Shown piece after piece: positions 42,378 through 50,970 of a stretch of DNA of 64,000 nucleotides (position 1 is the first letter of the stretch; each line of letters starts with the position of its first letter). The stretch comes from CAZUAQ01 sp964618455 (GTDB lineage: Bacteria > Planctomycetota > Phycisphaerae > UBA1845 > PWPN01): positions 1 to 64,000 of the forward strand of contig CAZUAQ010000033.1 of NCBI GenBank assembly GCA_964618455.1, read 5' to 3'. A model generated the notes under the pieces. It ran no database searches. It had not been told where the DNA came from and saw nothing but the letters and a program-made list of their open reading frames with translations. A program made the position numbers and the translations under genes.

Positions 42378-43259
42378 TCACGTCTTCTTCAGAGAGATAA
42401 CAAAGAGCGTCAGCGCCACGAGCTGGAGTTGAATGCCGAGCAGCAGCCGATACTGCGGATGGATGCCCTCGGTGTAGTGGATCAACCCGAACACCGACCA
42501 GGCCAGCGCCCCCAGCGCGACGATCTGCACGATCGCGCCGATCAGCCGGGTCAGCGAGAATTCCTCGGCCTGGTTGCGGCGGTCGACCGCGCGCAGGAAG
42601 TTGAGGATCTCCTGGAGTTGCGTCGCGACCGGCAACTCTGAATCGCCGGCGGTCTGGCGCGAGACGTCGCCGCCCGACCGGGAAGCTTCGGCTCGCCCGT
42701 GCTTGTTCACGATGGCCACGGCTTCGTCGAGCGAGCTCACCACGAAGTCCACGTCGCGCTGGTTCTTCCACTTGGCGTGCTCGAGTCGATTCGCATGTAT
42801 GAGAATCGTGCGGCACCCGGCGGCGCGTCCCGCCTGGGCGTCGCGCAGCGAATTGCCGACGCTCCAGGAGGCCGCCAGATCAACCTGATGCTCCATGGAG
42901 GCCTGGATCAGCATGCCGGGCTTGGGCTTGCGCAGATCGCTGTCCTGCCGATACGCCTCGACGGTCGCCTCGTCACCGTCGAGATACGGGCAGTAGTAGA
43001 TGGCATTGAGCTTCGCCCCCTGCGCGGCCAGTAACTCCCGCAGGCGATCGTGAATCCGGCCGAGATCCTCTTCGGTGAACTTGCCCCGGGCGATGCCGGA
43101 CTGGTTGGTCACGAGGATGTTGTGAAAGCCCGCATCCGACGCCGCCTTCAGCGCCTCGGCCGCACCCGGCAGCAGTTCGAGCTGCGACGGATCGCTCAGG
43201 TATCCCGGATCGCGCGTGAGGGTGTCGTCCCGGTCCCAGAAGATGGCAGCTTGACTCAT
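42378..43259 (-). CDS. GmhB/HisB-N-like HAD phosphatase with C-terminal membrane helices
   Basis: A 293-residue protein. Residues 1-180 are a HAD hydrolase of the GmhB/HisB-N group: AIFWDRDDTLTRDPGYL holds the catalytic aspartates, LVTNQSGIARGKF the threonine motif, and LRKPKPGMLIQA with SWSVGNSLRDAQAGRAAGCR the later motifs. The zinc-binding CxH...CxC loop of GmhB is replaced by CPYLDGDEATVEAYRQDSD, with only one cysteine. Residues 230-293 contain two transmembrane helices, unusual for this family. It may dephosphorylate heptose or another sugar bisphosphate at the membrane (inference). ATG 43259 is the natural start. Confidence 0.8.
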   Translation of the reverse strand: MSQAAIFWDRDDTLTRDPGYLSDPSQLELLPGAAEALKAASDAGFHNILVTNQSGIARGKFTEEDLGRIHDRLRELLAAQGAKLNAIYYCPYLDGDEATVEAYRQDSDLRKPKPGMLIQASMEHQVDLAASWSVGNSLRDAQAGRAAGCRTILIHANRLEHAKWKNQRDVDFVVSSLDEAVAIVNKHGRAEASRSGGDVSRQTAGDSELPVATQLQEILNFLRAVDRRNQAEEFSLTRLIGAIVQIVALGALAWSVFGLIHYTEGIHPQYRLLLGIQLQLVALTLFVISLKKT

Positions 43260-43471
43260 GGGCAGACTCGCTTCGCTTGGGCGGCGTCCATCCGCGGCAG
43301 AAATGCACCGTGCCTCGCCCAACACTATCCGCCAAGAGGCCTGCGCATGCAACTCCCCTTCACGAACCAAGGCACTGGTCAGACGGGATGCGGCGGATTA
43401 CTGTACGTGTGAGGCTGGACCGCAAGCGTCTCAATGCCGCCGCGTCGCCCGATCGTGGAAGGAGACCGAAT

Positions 43472-43855
43472 ATGCCCAACTTCGAACGTCACGCCTTCGT
43501 CTGCACGAACACACGGCAGCCGGGCCACCAGCGTGGGTGTTGCTCCGCCAAGCAGGCCGAACAGATCCGTGAAGCGATGAAGGCGGCGGTCAATCAACGC
43601 GGGCTCAAGGGCAAGGTGCGTGTGAACTCGGCGGGCTGCCTCGATCAGTGTGAGCACGGGCCGACCATCGTCGTGTATCCCGAGGCGGTCTGGTACGGCT
43701 TCGTCACCCCCGGGGACGTCAACGAGATCGTCGAATCGCACCTGGTCAACGGCCAACCGGTCGAGCGGCTGCGGCTTCCGGAGAGTTGCCTGAACACGCC
43801 TTCGTGCCCACACAAAGGCGGTGGAACGGTGCAGCTCGGTGGCCTGGGAACGTAA
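43472..43855 (+). CDS. Thioredoxin-like [2Fe-2S] ferredoxin
   Basis: A 127-residue ferredoxin of the thioredoxin-like fold. The cluster ligands are visible in FVCTNTRQPGHQRGCC (about residues 9-24) and NSAGCLDQCEHGPTIVVYPE (about residues 53-72). The helix AEQIREAMKAAVNQRG lies between. The C-terminal tail (LPESCLNTPSCPHKGGGTVQ) is longer than the usual about 100 residues and has two more cysteines. GGAAGGAGACC precedes the ATG. It probably transfers electrons, but no partner enzyme is adjacent. Confidence 0.85.
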   Translation: MPNFERHAFVCTNTRQPGHQRGCCSAKQAEQIREAMKAAVNQRGLKGKVRVNSAGCLDQCEHGPTIVVYPEAVWYGFVTPGDVNEIVESHLVNGQPVERLRLPESCLNTPSCPHKGGGTVQLGGLGT

Positions 43856-43947
43856 TTTCCGCCGTTGAAGCAACCAGGCAGAATCGACGCTAACTGATTG
43901 ATTTTTCACGAGTTGCAGACTAGCATCACGGTCATTTGACGGCGGAC

Positions 43948-44448
43948 ATGGACCATCCCGCGATTCATCGTGTCGGCATCGGCACCGACCTGCACCGGCT
44001 GGCGGCAGGGCGGCCGTTGGTACTGGGCCACGTGCAAATTGCCCACGAATCGGGGGCGGTCGGTCACAGCGACGGCGACGTGGTGCTCCATGCCCTGGTC
44101 GATGCCATCGCCGGGGCGGCGGGGCTGCCGGACATCGGCGAGATGTTCCCGGACGACGATCCCGCCCACAAGGATGCCGACAGCGCCGTCTTTCTGGAAG
44201 AAGCTTTGCGGCGTATGCGGGAGCGGGGCTACGGTTTGGTGAATCTCGACGTGACGATCCACGCGGAACGGCCGAAATTGAGAGCGCATAAGGCGACGAT
44301 CCGGGACGAACTCGCCCGGCTGACCGGCCTGAACTCCGACGCGGTGAGCGTCAAGGCGAAAACGAATGAGTCGGTCGATGCCGTCGGCCGGGGCGAAGCC
44401 ATCGGATGCACCGCCATCGTCGGACTGTCGCGGATCGCGAGAACATAG
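43948..44448 (+). CDS. ispF: 2-C-methyl-D-erythritol 2,4-cyclodiphosphate synthase
   Basis: A 166-residue IspF of the MEP isoprenoid pathway. The metal-binding motif VGIGTDLHRL is near residue 9, with HSDGDVVLHALVDAIAGAAG following, then DIGEMFPDDDPAHKDADSAV, ERPKLRAHKATIRDELA, and SVKAKTNESVDAVGRGEAIG. These are the complete active-site and intersubunit motifs. ATG 43948 is preferred over the upstream TTG. cysS follows 36 bases downstream, a common pairing. Confidence 0.95.
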   Translation: MDHPAIHRVGIGTDLHRLAAGRPLVLGHVQIAHESGAVGHSDGDVVLHALVDAIAGAAGLPDIGEMFPDDDPAHKDADSAVFLEEALRRMRERGYGLVNLDVTIHAERPKLRAHKATIRDELARLTGLNSDAVSVKAKTNESVDAVGRGEAIGCTAIVGLSRIART

Positions 44449-44484
44449 ACGGAAGGGAACGCACGGAGACGGAATCGTTCACCC

Positions 44485-45999
44485 ATGGCACTGAGAATCT
44501 TCAACACGCTGAGCCAGAAGAAGGAACCCTTCGAACCGGTCCGCCCGGGGCACGTGGGCATCTACCTCTGCGGCCCGACGGTCTACAAGCCAAGCCACAT
44601 CGGCCACGCCGTGGGCCCGATCATCTTCGATGCCGTCAAGCGTTACCTCGTCTTCCGGGGCTACGACGTCACCCTGGTCGTGAACGTGACCGACGTCGAC
44701 GACAAACTGATCGATGAAGCCGGTCGGCAGAACACCACCGTGTTTGCCCTCGCTGAGAAGATGACCGTCAACTATCTCGATGCGCTGAACAAATTGAATG
44801 TCACGAACATCGACCACATGCCCAAGGCCAGTGAGCACATCGACGATATCATCGAGATGTGCCGGCGGTTGATCGACAAGAACGCCGCCTACGCCGCCAA
44901 CGGCGACGTCTATTTCGACGTCACTGCCGACGACGACTACGGCAAGCTTTCCCACCGCAAGAAAGAGGATCAGCAGTCGGGCACGCGCGAACTGGCGGGC
45001 GGCCAGAAGCGCCATCCCGGCGACTTCGCCCTGTGGAAGGCGGCCAAGCCGGACGAACCCGACGAGGTGAAGTTCGACTCCCCCTGGGGCAAGGGCCGGC
45101 CCGGCTGGCATATCGAGTGCTCCGCCATGAGCGGAAAACTCCTGGGCGAGACCTTCGACATTCACGGCGGCGGCATGGACCTCATCTTCCCGCATCACGA
45201 GAACGAGATCGCCCAGTCGGAAACCTGCTACGGCAAGCCGTTCGCGAACTACTGGATGCACAACGGCCTGACGCGCTTCAACACGAAGAAGATCAGCAAG
45301 TCCGACGCCGAGATGGCGAAGATCATGAACGAACTCGTGCTGGAGAACCTGCTGAGCAAGTATCCCGGCGAGTTGATTCGCTTCTTCGTGCTCAGCACGC
45401 ATTACCGCCGGCCGATCGAGTTCTCACCCGAGGAGATCCAGGCCAAGCGCAAGGGGCTCGATTCATTCTACCGGCTCTTCGAGCGCATCGAGCGCGTCAC
45501 GGGAAGGGATCCTTATGGTGAACCGGTGGCGATCCCCTCGCAGGATGAGATCACGCCCAACGCGGACGATCCCTATCTGAGGCAGTTGCAGGAGCATCGG
45601 CTGCGCTTCGTCGAGGCGATGGACGATGATTTCAACACCGGCGGCGCGATCGGCGTTTTGTTCGAAATGCTGCCCGTGGTCAACAAGTACATGGATGACC
45701 ACAAGCTCGAAACCGGCGGCGACGCAGCGGCGATCGAGTCGGCGTGGGCGGGGACGCAGATGATCCGCGAACTCGGCGCGCTGCTTGGCCTGTTTGAAAC
45801 GAAGCCGGAAGCCGCCGGTGACACATCCGAGGACGACGGACTGGCCAATGACCTGATGCAACTGCTGATCCGCGTGCGGGCCGAGGCGCGAAAGGCCAAA
45901 CAGTTCGCCCTGGCGGACATGATCCGCGACGACTTGAACGCACTCAGGATCACGCTCGAGGATCGCCCGGACGGCACCACCTGGCGTCGTGAAGGGTGA
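44485..45999 (+). CDS. cysS: Cysteinyl-tRNA synthetase
   Basis: A 504-residue class I synthetase. YLCGPTVYKPSHIGHAVGPI holds the first zinc ligand and the HIGH motif (residues 27-46). WHIECSAMSG and the following GGGMDLIFPHHENEIAQSET carry further zinc ligands. KKISKSDAEM is the KMSKS motif. The DALR-like C-terminal domain (FNTGGAIGVLFEMLPVVNKY) and an EVEI-like tail follow. Length and motifs are standard. It is followed by the ruvC gene. Confidence 0.96.
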   Translation: MALRIFNTLSQKKEPFEPVRPGHVGIYLCGPTVYKPSHIGHAVGPIIFDAVKRYLVFRGYDVTLVVNVTDVDDKLIDEAGRQNTTVFALAEKMTVNYLDALNKLNVTNIDHMPKASEHIDDIIEMCRRLIDKNAAYAANGDVYFDVTADDDYGKLSHRKKEDQQSGTRELAGGQKRHPGDFALWKAAKPDEPDEVKFDSPWGKGRPGWHIECSAMSGKLLGETFDIHGGGMDLIFPHHENEIAQSETCYGKPFANYWMHNGLTRFNTKKISKSDAEMAKIMNELVLENLLSKYPGELIRFFVLSTHYRRPIEFSPEEIQAKRKGLDSFYRLFERIERVTGRDPYGEPVAIPSQDEITPNADDPYLRQLQEHRLRFVEAMDDDFNTGGAIGVLFEMLPVVNKYMDDHKLETGGDAAAIESAWAGTQMIRELGALLGLFETKPEAAGDTSEDDGLANDLMQLLIRVRAEARKAKQFALADMIRDDLNALRITLEDRPDGTTWRREG

Positions 46000-46045
46000 T
46001 GAACGCACCCGAGCTCTGCCGATATTCGCCATGGAGGGCAACGGC

Positions 46046-46588
46046 ATGAACGACAACCACAAACGCATCATCTGCGGATTTGATCCCGGGTTGCGCGCCA
46101 CCGGCTATGGCGTGATCGAGATCGATACCTTCAACGACACGCAGGAGGTTCTGGACGCGGGCGTGCTGCGCTTCTCGCCTCACGACGCCCTGGCCCAGCG
46201 CCTCGTCGAACTGGCGGTCAGCGTGGAAGAGGTCCTCGGTGAGCACCGCGTGGACATTGTTGCCGTGGAGCAGATCTACACCCACATGAAGCGACCGCGC
46301 ACGGCGGTGCTGATGGCTCATGCGCGGGGCGTGATCCTGTGCGAGTCGGCGCGCAAGCACCTGCGCGTGATCAACCTCCCCTCGACCAGCGTGAAGAAGC
46401 ATCTCACCGGGAACGGCCGGGCCACGAAAGAACAGATGCAGCGTGCGGTGGCGTCGACCTTGAACCTGAAGGTCGTTCCGGAGCCGCCGGACGTAGCCGA
46501 CGCTCTCGCGATCGCGCTCACCGCCATCGGCGTCCTCAACCGCCCCGCCCGGGCCGGTATCGGCAACGATGATCTGATGGTACAGTGA
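46046..46588 (+). CDS. ruvC: Crossover junction endodeoxyribonuclease RuvC
   Basis: A 180-residue Holliday junction resolvase. The catalytic acids are in IICGFDPGLRATGYGVIEI (residue about 12), VAVEQIYTHMKRPRTAVLMA (about 73) and EPPDVADALAIALTAIGVL (about 150-165). ATG 46046 follows GGAGGGCAACGGC and is favoured over longer in-frame readings. ruvA and ruvB follow on the same strand, so the complete RuvABC branch migration and resolution set is present. Confidence 0.95.
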   Translation: MNDNHKRIICGFDPGLRATGYGVIEIDTFNDTQEVLDAGVLRFSPHDALAQRLVELAVSVEEVLGEHRVDIVAVEQIYTHMKRPRTAVLMAHARGVILCESARKHLRVINLPSTSVKKHLTGNGRATKEQMQRAVASTLNLKVVPEPPDVADALAIALTAIGVLNRPARAGIGNDDLMVQ

Positions 46589-46679
46589 TTTCCGTATACT
46601 GACGGACACGGGCAGGCATCCATTCCACTCGGGAAGACCCGGGTGTCATGGGCTCTGCCGGAGGCGGCGGACACGTTCC

Positions 46680-47315
46680 ATGATCGTACGGATGACAGGC
46701 GTGGTGGCGGAGGTGAGCGACGATCGCATCCTGATCGACCGGGACGGGATCGGCTACGAAGTGCTCATCTGCGGTCACGCCGCCGGCGAACTTGCCGAAC
46801 TCGAAGGCACGAAAGTCACTCTCCACACCATGGAGTATTACGAAGGCAGCAGTGCGGGCGGTAATCTCATCCCGCGGTTGATCGGCTTTCTGCGCCGCGA
46901 GGATCGGGCGTTCTTTGAGCGGTTCATCAAGGTCAAGAACATCGGAGCACGGAAGGCGCTCAAGGCCCTCACGCTGCCGACCGGCACGGTGGCGTCGGCC
47001 ATCGAATCGGGCAACGCCGCCGCCCTGGCGGGTATGCCGGGCATCGGCAAGCGCGCCGCCGAGCAGATCATCGCCGAGCTGCGGGGCAAGGTCACCGACT
47101 TCGCCATCGGCTCCGGCGAGGCGGAGGCGACCGAACCGGATACCGACGCCTGGTCCGCCGCACAACGCGACGCCATGGAAGTCATGGTGGCGTTGGGCGA
47201 ACGCCGCCCGGACGCTCAGCGCTGGATGGAGCGGGCCATCAGCCAGTTTCCCGGCGAGCATGGGCCGGATGAATGGGTGCGCCTTGCGTACCGCGCCAAG
47301 AATCTCGAAGGGTAA
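46680..47315 (+). CDS. ruvA: Holliday junction DNA helicase subunit RuvA
   Basis: A 211-residue RuvA. Domain I (RMTGVVAEVSDDRILIDRDG) is an OB fold, the helix-hairpin-helix region has KNIGARKALKALTLP and LAGMPGIGKRAAEQIIAELR, and the C-terminal domain III binds RuvB. It recognises the junction and loads RuvB. The ruvB gene starts 6 bases downstream. Confidence 0.96.
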   Translation: MIVRMTGVVAEVSDDRILIDRDGIGYEVLICGHAAGELAELEGTKVTLHTMEYYEGSSAGGNLIPRLIGFLRREDRAFFERFIKVKNIGARKALKALTLPTGTVASAIESGNAAALAGMPGIGKRAAEQIIAELRGKVTDFAIGSGEAEATEPDTDAWSAAQRDAMEVMVALGERRPDAQRWMERAISQFPGEHGPDEWVRLAYRAKNLEG

Positions 47316-47321
47316 TCGCGC

Positions 47322-48389
47322 ATGGCCAGGGAACGCCTCATCGGACCGGACTCCAGCGGCGGCGACGAAGACCGCTATAACGAATCGCTGCGCCCGGAAC
47401 GCCTGAGTGATTGCGTCGGCCAGGAGAACGTCGTCGAGCAGCTGCTCATCGCCCTCGAGGCCGCCAAGCAACGCCAGGAGCCGATGGATCACGTGCTGCT
47501 GGCCGGCCCGCCCGGGTTGGGCAAGACGACCTTTGCCTTCGTCATCGCCAGGGAACTCGATGCCACGCTGCGCATCACCAGCGGCCCCGCCATCAGCAAG
47601 GCGGGTGACCTCATGCAGTGGCTGACCGACATGAAACGCGGCGACGTCCTCTTCATCGACGAGATTCACCGCCTCAACAAGTCCGTCGAGGAGTTCCTGT
47701 ACTCCGCCATGGAGGACTTCCGTGTCGACTTCACCATCGACAGCGGCATCAGCGGCCGCACCGTCAACATCGCCCTCAAACCATTCACGCTGATCGGGGC
47801 CACCACGCGATCCGGGCTGCTCACCGGGGCCATGCGCGATCGCTTCGGCCTCCAGTTCCATTTCGATTTCTACAGCCCGCAGGAGCTGACTGAGATCGTG
47901 CGCCGCTCGGCGAAAAAGCTGAAGATCCAGGCCGACCCTGCTGCCCTCGAGTGCATTGCTTCGCGCTCGCGCGGTACCCCGCGCGTGGCCAACCGCCTGC
48001 TCAAGCGGACGCGCGATTATGCCCAGGTCCGCGCGGATGGCACACTGACCGAACCCGTGGTCGACCAGGCGCTGGACATGGTTCAGGTGGACGAGATGGG
48101 TCTGGATCACCTGGATCGCACATTTCTCAAAGCGCTGATCCAGATCTACAGCGGCGGACCGGCGGGGATTGAAGCCCTTGCCGCCACCCTCGGCCAGGAG
48201 CGCGACACGCTCGAGGATGTGGTGGAACCCTATCTTCTGCAGATCGGCTTCGTCATCCGTACGCGCCAGGGGCGATGCGCGACGCGCGAAGCCTACAAAC
48301 ACCTGAACCTGCCCTACACCGGCACAATCCCCTCCGACAATGACGATGATTCGCAGGCAGATCTGTTCGGCAGTGGCGGCGAGGGCTGA
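47322..48389 (+). CDS. ruvB: Holliday junction branch migration ATPase RuvB
   Basis: A 355-residue AAA+ ATPase. Walker A is LLAGPPGLGKTTFAFVIA near residue 62, Walker B VLFIDEIHRLNKSVEEFLYS, sensor 1 LIGATTRSGLLTGAMRDRF, and the C-terminal winged helix DTLEDVVEPYLLQIGFVIRT. It is the last gene of ruvCAB. Its stop is 8 bases from the stop of the convergent methyltransferase gene. Confidence 0.96.
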   Translation: MARERLIGPDSSGGDEDRYNESLRPERLSDCVGQENVVEQLLIALEAAKQRQEPMDHVLLAGPPGLGKTTFAFVIARELDATLRITSGPAISKAGDLMQWLTDMKRGDVLFIDEIHRLNKSVEEFLYSAMEDFRVDFTIDSGISGRTVNIALKPFTLIGATTRSGLLTGAMRDRFGLQFHFDFYSPQELTEIVRRSAKKLKIQADPAALECIASRSRGTPRVANRLLKRTRDYAQVRADGTLTEPVVDQALDMVQVDEMGLDHLDRTFLKALIQIYSGGPAGIEALAATLGQERDTLEDVVEPYLLQIGFVIRTRQGRCATREAYKHLNLPYTGTIPSDNDDDSQADLFGSGGEG

Positions 48390-48397
48390 TTGCCGGG

Positions 48398-49240
48398 TCA
48401 ATCCGCATGCACTGAACCGAGCGCGGCCAATCGCTTCCGAGTGAGGGCGACCGCCTCCTTCATCTCGTCGCAGCCGAGACAACGCCGCCCGAGCTTCTTC
48501 GCCGCTACGAGCGTCGTTCCACTTCCACAGAAAAAGTCCGCCACCACGTCCCCCGGGTTCGAACTCGCCCGGATGATCCGCTCCAGCAAAGCCAGCGGTT
48601 TCTGCGTCGGGTAACCGCAGCGCTCGCGCGCTACGGTGGACAGGAACGGAATCTCCCATACATCCGTCAGCGCCGGCCCGTCGGCATGGAAGTAGAGGCG
48701 CCCCCGGCGCGTCGTCTTGTAAGGCCGGCCCTCCTCGTCGCGATTCATCCCGTCCGTGCGGAACGTGCCTTCACGCAACACGTGAAACGTCTGCCGTCCA
48801 TTCGCCCGGGCGTAGACCAGCAGGTTGTCGTGCTTGCGTCCGAACCACTTGCGGCTCAGTCCTCCCGTCCGGTACGACCAGATGATCTCGTTCATGAATT
48901 GATCTTCCCCAAAGATGCGATCCAGGAGCACCCGCACGTGATGGACCGCCCTCCAGTCGAGATGGACGTAGAGCGTGCCCGTCTCCTTCAGGCAGCGATG
49001 AATCTCGGAAAAGCGCGGCTCGAGAAACGCGAGATAGGCGGTCAATCCCCCCGCCCACTGATCGGCAAACGCGTGCTTGTGACGGCGGTTCTCCTGCGAG
49101 CGTCCCGTGAAGAAAGGCGGATCGATGTATACGAGATCGCAGCAGGCGTCAGGCAGGCGACCCAACATCACGCGATTGTCCTCGCAGCACACATCGGACC
49201 CTGTCGGGATGTATGGATCAGGTGGATGTTCCCGGTTCAT
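48398..49240 (-). CDS. DNA adenine/cytosine N-methyltransferase, beta class, apparently solitary
   Basis: A 280-residue site-specific methyltransferase. The catalytic motif IV is LVYIDPPFFTGRSQENRR near residue 35, and the SAM-binding motif VVADFFCGSGTTLVAAKKLG comes late, the beta-class order of type III and Dam-independent enzymes. The target base cannot be deduced from this. No restriction or specificity gene is adjacent, so it is either orphan or part of a split system. Other in-frame starts (49279, 49297) are possible. A short space separates it from the sigma-54-type regulator. Confidence 0.86.
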   Translation of the reverse strand: MNREHPPDPYIPTGSDVCCEDNRVMLGRLPDACCDLVYIDPPFFTGRSQENRRHKHAFADQWAGGLTAYLAFLEPRFSEIHRCLKETGTLYVHLDWRAVHHVRVLLDRIFGEDQFMNEIIWSYRTGGLSRKWFGRKHDNLLVYARANGRQTFHVLREGTFRTDGMNRDEEGRPYKTTRRGRLYFHADGPALTDVWEIPFLSTVARERCGYPTQKPLALLERIIRASSNPGDVVADFFCGSGTTLVAAKKLGRRCLGCDEMKEAVALTRKRLAALGSVHAD

Positions 49241-49321
49241 GGATGGCCGCCGAGTGTGAACCCTGCGCAAGTTCGTCATCTCCGGGCGCCCTTTCACGTG
49301 AAGGAAGCACCCGTGGAGATT

Positions 49322-50761
49322 TTACGGGATCACTTCGGCGGGAGCGATGCCGAGGGCATCCATGCGGCGGTACAGGCGGCTTCGCGAAATGCCCAGCAGC
49401 TTGGCGGCCAGGCTCCGCTGTCCCCCCGCTCGGCGGAGCGCGGCCAGAATGGATTTGCGTTCGACATCGTTGAGCGTGTCATCCAGGGAGATGACGTTGG
49501 TCTTGTCCTTCACGCGGCGTTTGACGCACTCGCGCAGCGCGGCCCGGACCGCCTCCGTCTTGAGCATCGGTCCCGATCCCGTGGAAAACGCGGATTCGAT
49601 CACGTGCTGCAACTCGCTCACGTTGCCGGGCCAGTCATGGCCCGTCAGGACCGACCAGACGCCCGCTTCGATTTCATCGACGCGTCGCAGGGACTGCCGG
49701 TTCAGATCGCTGACGACATGATCCACGAGGTATGGAATGTCCTCCATCCGCATGCGGAGTGGAGGCATCTCGAGACTGACGACACTGAGCCGATAGTACA
49801 GTTCCTCGCGAAGCGTCTGGGGAGACGCGATCTCCCGCCCGCTGAGCGCGCTGGAGGCGATCACGCGAACATCCGCGGGCGTTTCCCGGACCTGCCCCTG
49901 CGAACGCACGCTTCGCGATTGCATCGCGCGAAGCAGACGCTCCTGGAGCGCAGCGCTCATCGCGTGAATGTTCTCGAGATAAAGGGTCCCGCCGTCGGCG
50001 GCGGCATAGAGCCCGTCATGATCCCGGCTTGCCCCGGGAAAGCTGCCCCGCGCATAACCGAACAACTCGTGCTCCAGCCGTTCCTGGGGAATATCACAGT
50101 TCACCGAGATGAAGGCCCCCTGCTTCTGGAGGCCGTTCCAGTGAATCGTCCGCGCCATCATGGACTTGCCTGTCCCGCGTTCACCCAGGATCAACACCGG
50201 ACCCGTGTTCCCGCAGGCAGCCTTTACCTTCTCGAGCACCACCTGCATACGCGGCGAGCGGCTGACGATACTCGCAAAGCCGTAATTCTCGCGCATGTGC
50301 TCACGGAGGCGCTCCACCTCCTCGCGTAACGCCTCGAGTGACCGATACTGCTCGTTCTCGCGATCATGCAGCTCGGTGACGTCACGCATCACACCGAGCA
50401 TCAGTTCGATTTCGTTGCGATCATTGTGAATGGGCGTGTAGATGGTTTCCACCCAGCGGTGCCGGCCATCCTTCGTGGTCAGGCGAAGCCGTTGACGCGC
50501 TTCGGCCGACTCACCCTGGAGAACGGGAAGCCCGGGACACAGCGCGCCGGAGAGGTCCCGACCCTGCCGATCCCGGCAGTCCACGACATCCGCGCAATGG
50601 CACGACAGCCCGACCATCTCGCTGGCGGAATACCCGGTAATCCGCTCGCAACCGTGATTGAACATGACGTATCGGCGGTTGCGGTCAAGTACGAAGATCC
50701 CGTCACTCGTGTTGGACAGAATGGTGTCCGGCACGAGCGCATGAGGCGTGCTCTCGGTCAT
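49322..50761 (-). CDS. PAS-AAA+-Fis regulator of the NtrC type with altered sigma-54 motifs
   Basis: A 479-residue enhancer-binding-type protein. A PAS domain (about residues 10-130, SNTSDGIFVLDRNRRYVMFN; SCHCADVVDCRD is Cys-rich) is followed by a coiled linker, the AAA+ domain and a Fis-type HTH (GGQRSLAAKLLGISRSRLYR). Walker A GERGTGKS is intact. The sigma-54 contact loop is GSFPGA instead of GAFTGA, and Walker B reads GGTLYLENI instead of LFLDEI, losing the catalytic Asp-Glu pair. Arginine fingers near REELYYRL remain. It may not activate sigma-54 normally. GGAGAACAATTC precedes the ATG. Confidence 0.85.
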   Translation of the reverse strand: MTESTPHALVPDTILSNTSDGIFVLDRNRRYVMFNHGCERITGYSASEMVGLSCHCADVVDCRDRQGRDLSGALCPGLPVLQGESAEARQRLRLTTKDGRHRWVETIYTPIHNDRNEIELMLGVMRDVTELHDRENEQYRSLEALREEVERLREHMRENYGFASIVSRSPRMQVVLEKVKAACGNTGPVLILGERGTGKSMMARTIHWNGLQKQGAFISVNCDIPQERLEHELFGYARGSFPGASRDHDGLYAAADGGTLYLENIHAMSAALQERLLRAMQSRSVRSQGQVRETPADVRVIASSALSGREIASPQTLREELYYRLSVVSLEMPPLRMRMEDIPYLVDHVVSDLNRQSLRRVDEIEAGVWSVLTGHDWPGNVSELQHVIESAFSTGSGPMLKTEAVRAALRECVKRRVKDKTNVISLDDTLNDVERKSILAALRRAGGQRSLAAKLLGISRSRLYRRMDALGIAPAEVIP

Positions 50762-50807
50762 GAATTGTTCTCCGGCCTCGCCCCCGTTACGCAAATCCCA
50801 TAAGCGT

Positions 50808-50835
50808 ATCTTATGCTAAGTTTAGATTGTGTCAA
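50808..50835 (-). promoter_or_regulatory. Sigma-70-type promoter of the PAS regulator gene
   Basis: On the minus strand, TTGACA (50835-50830) and TAAGAT (50813-50808) are separated by 16 bases, 46 bases before the ATG at 50761. It is one of the best matches in the window and places the regulator gene under its own control. Confidence 0.6.
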
Positions 50836-50970
50836 GATGAAAACAGGAGGGAGAGGGCTCTCCACGCCTGATCCTGGATGTGGATCTCCCCCCGCCGCGC
50901 CCTGGCTCAAGAGACCGCCGTCTCCATGATGGAGCAGAGGCCATGACAGAGGGACGAGGAGACAGCTCGC

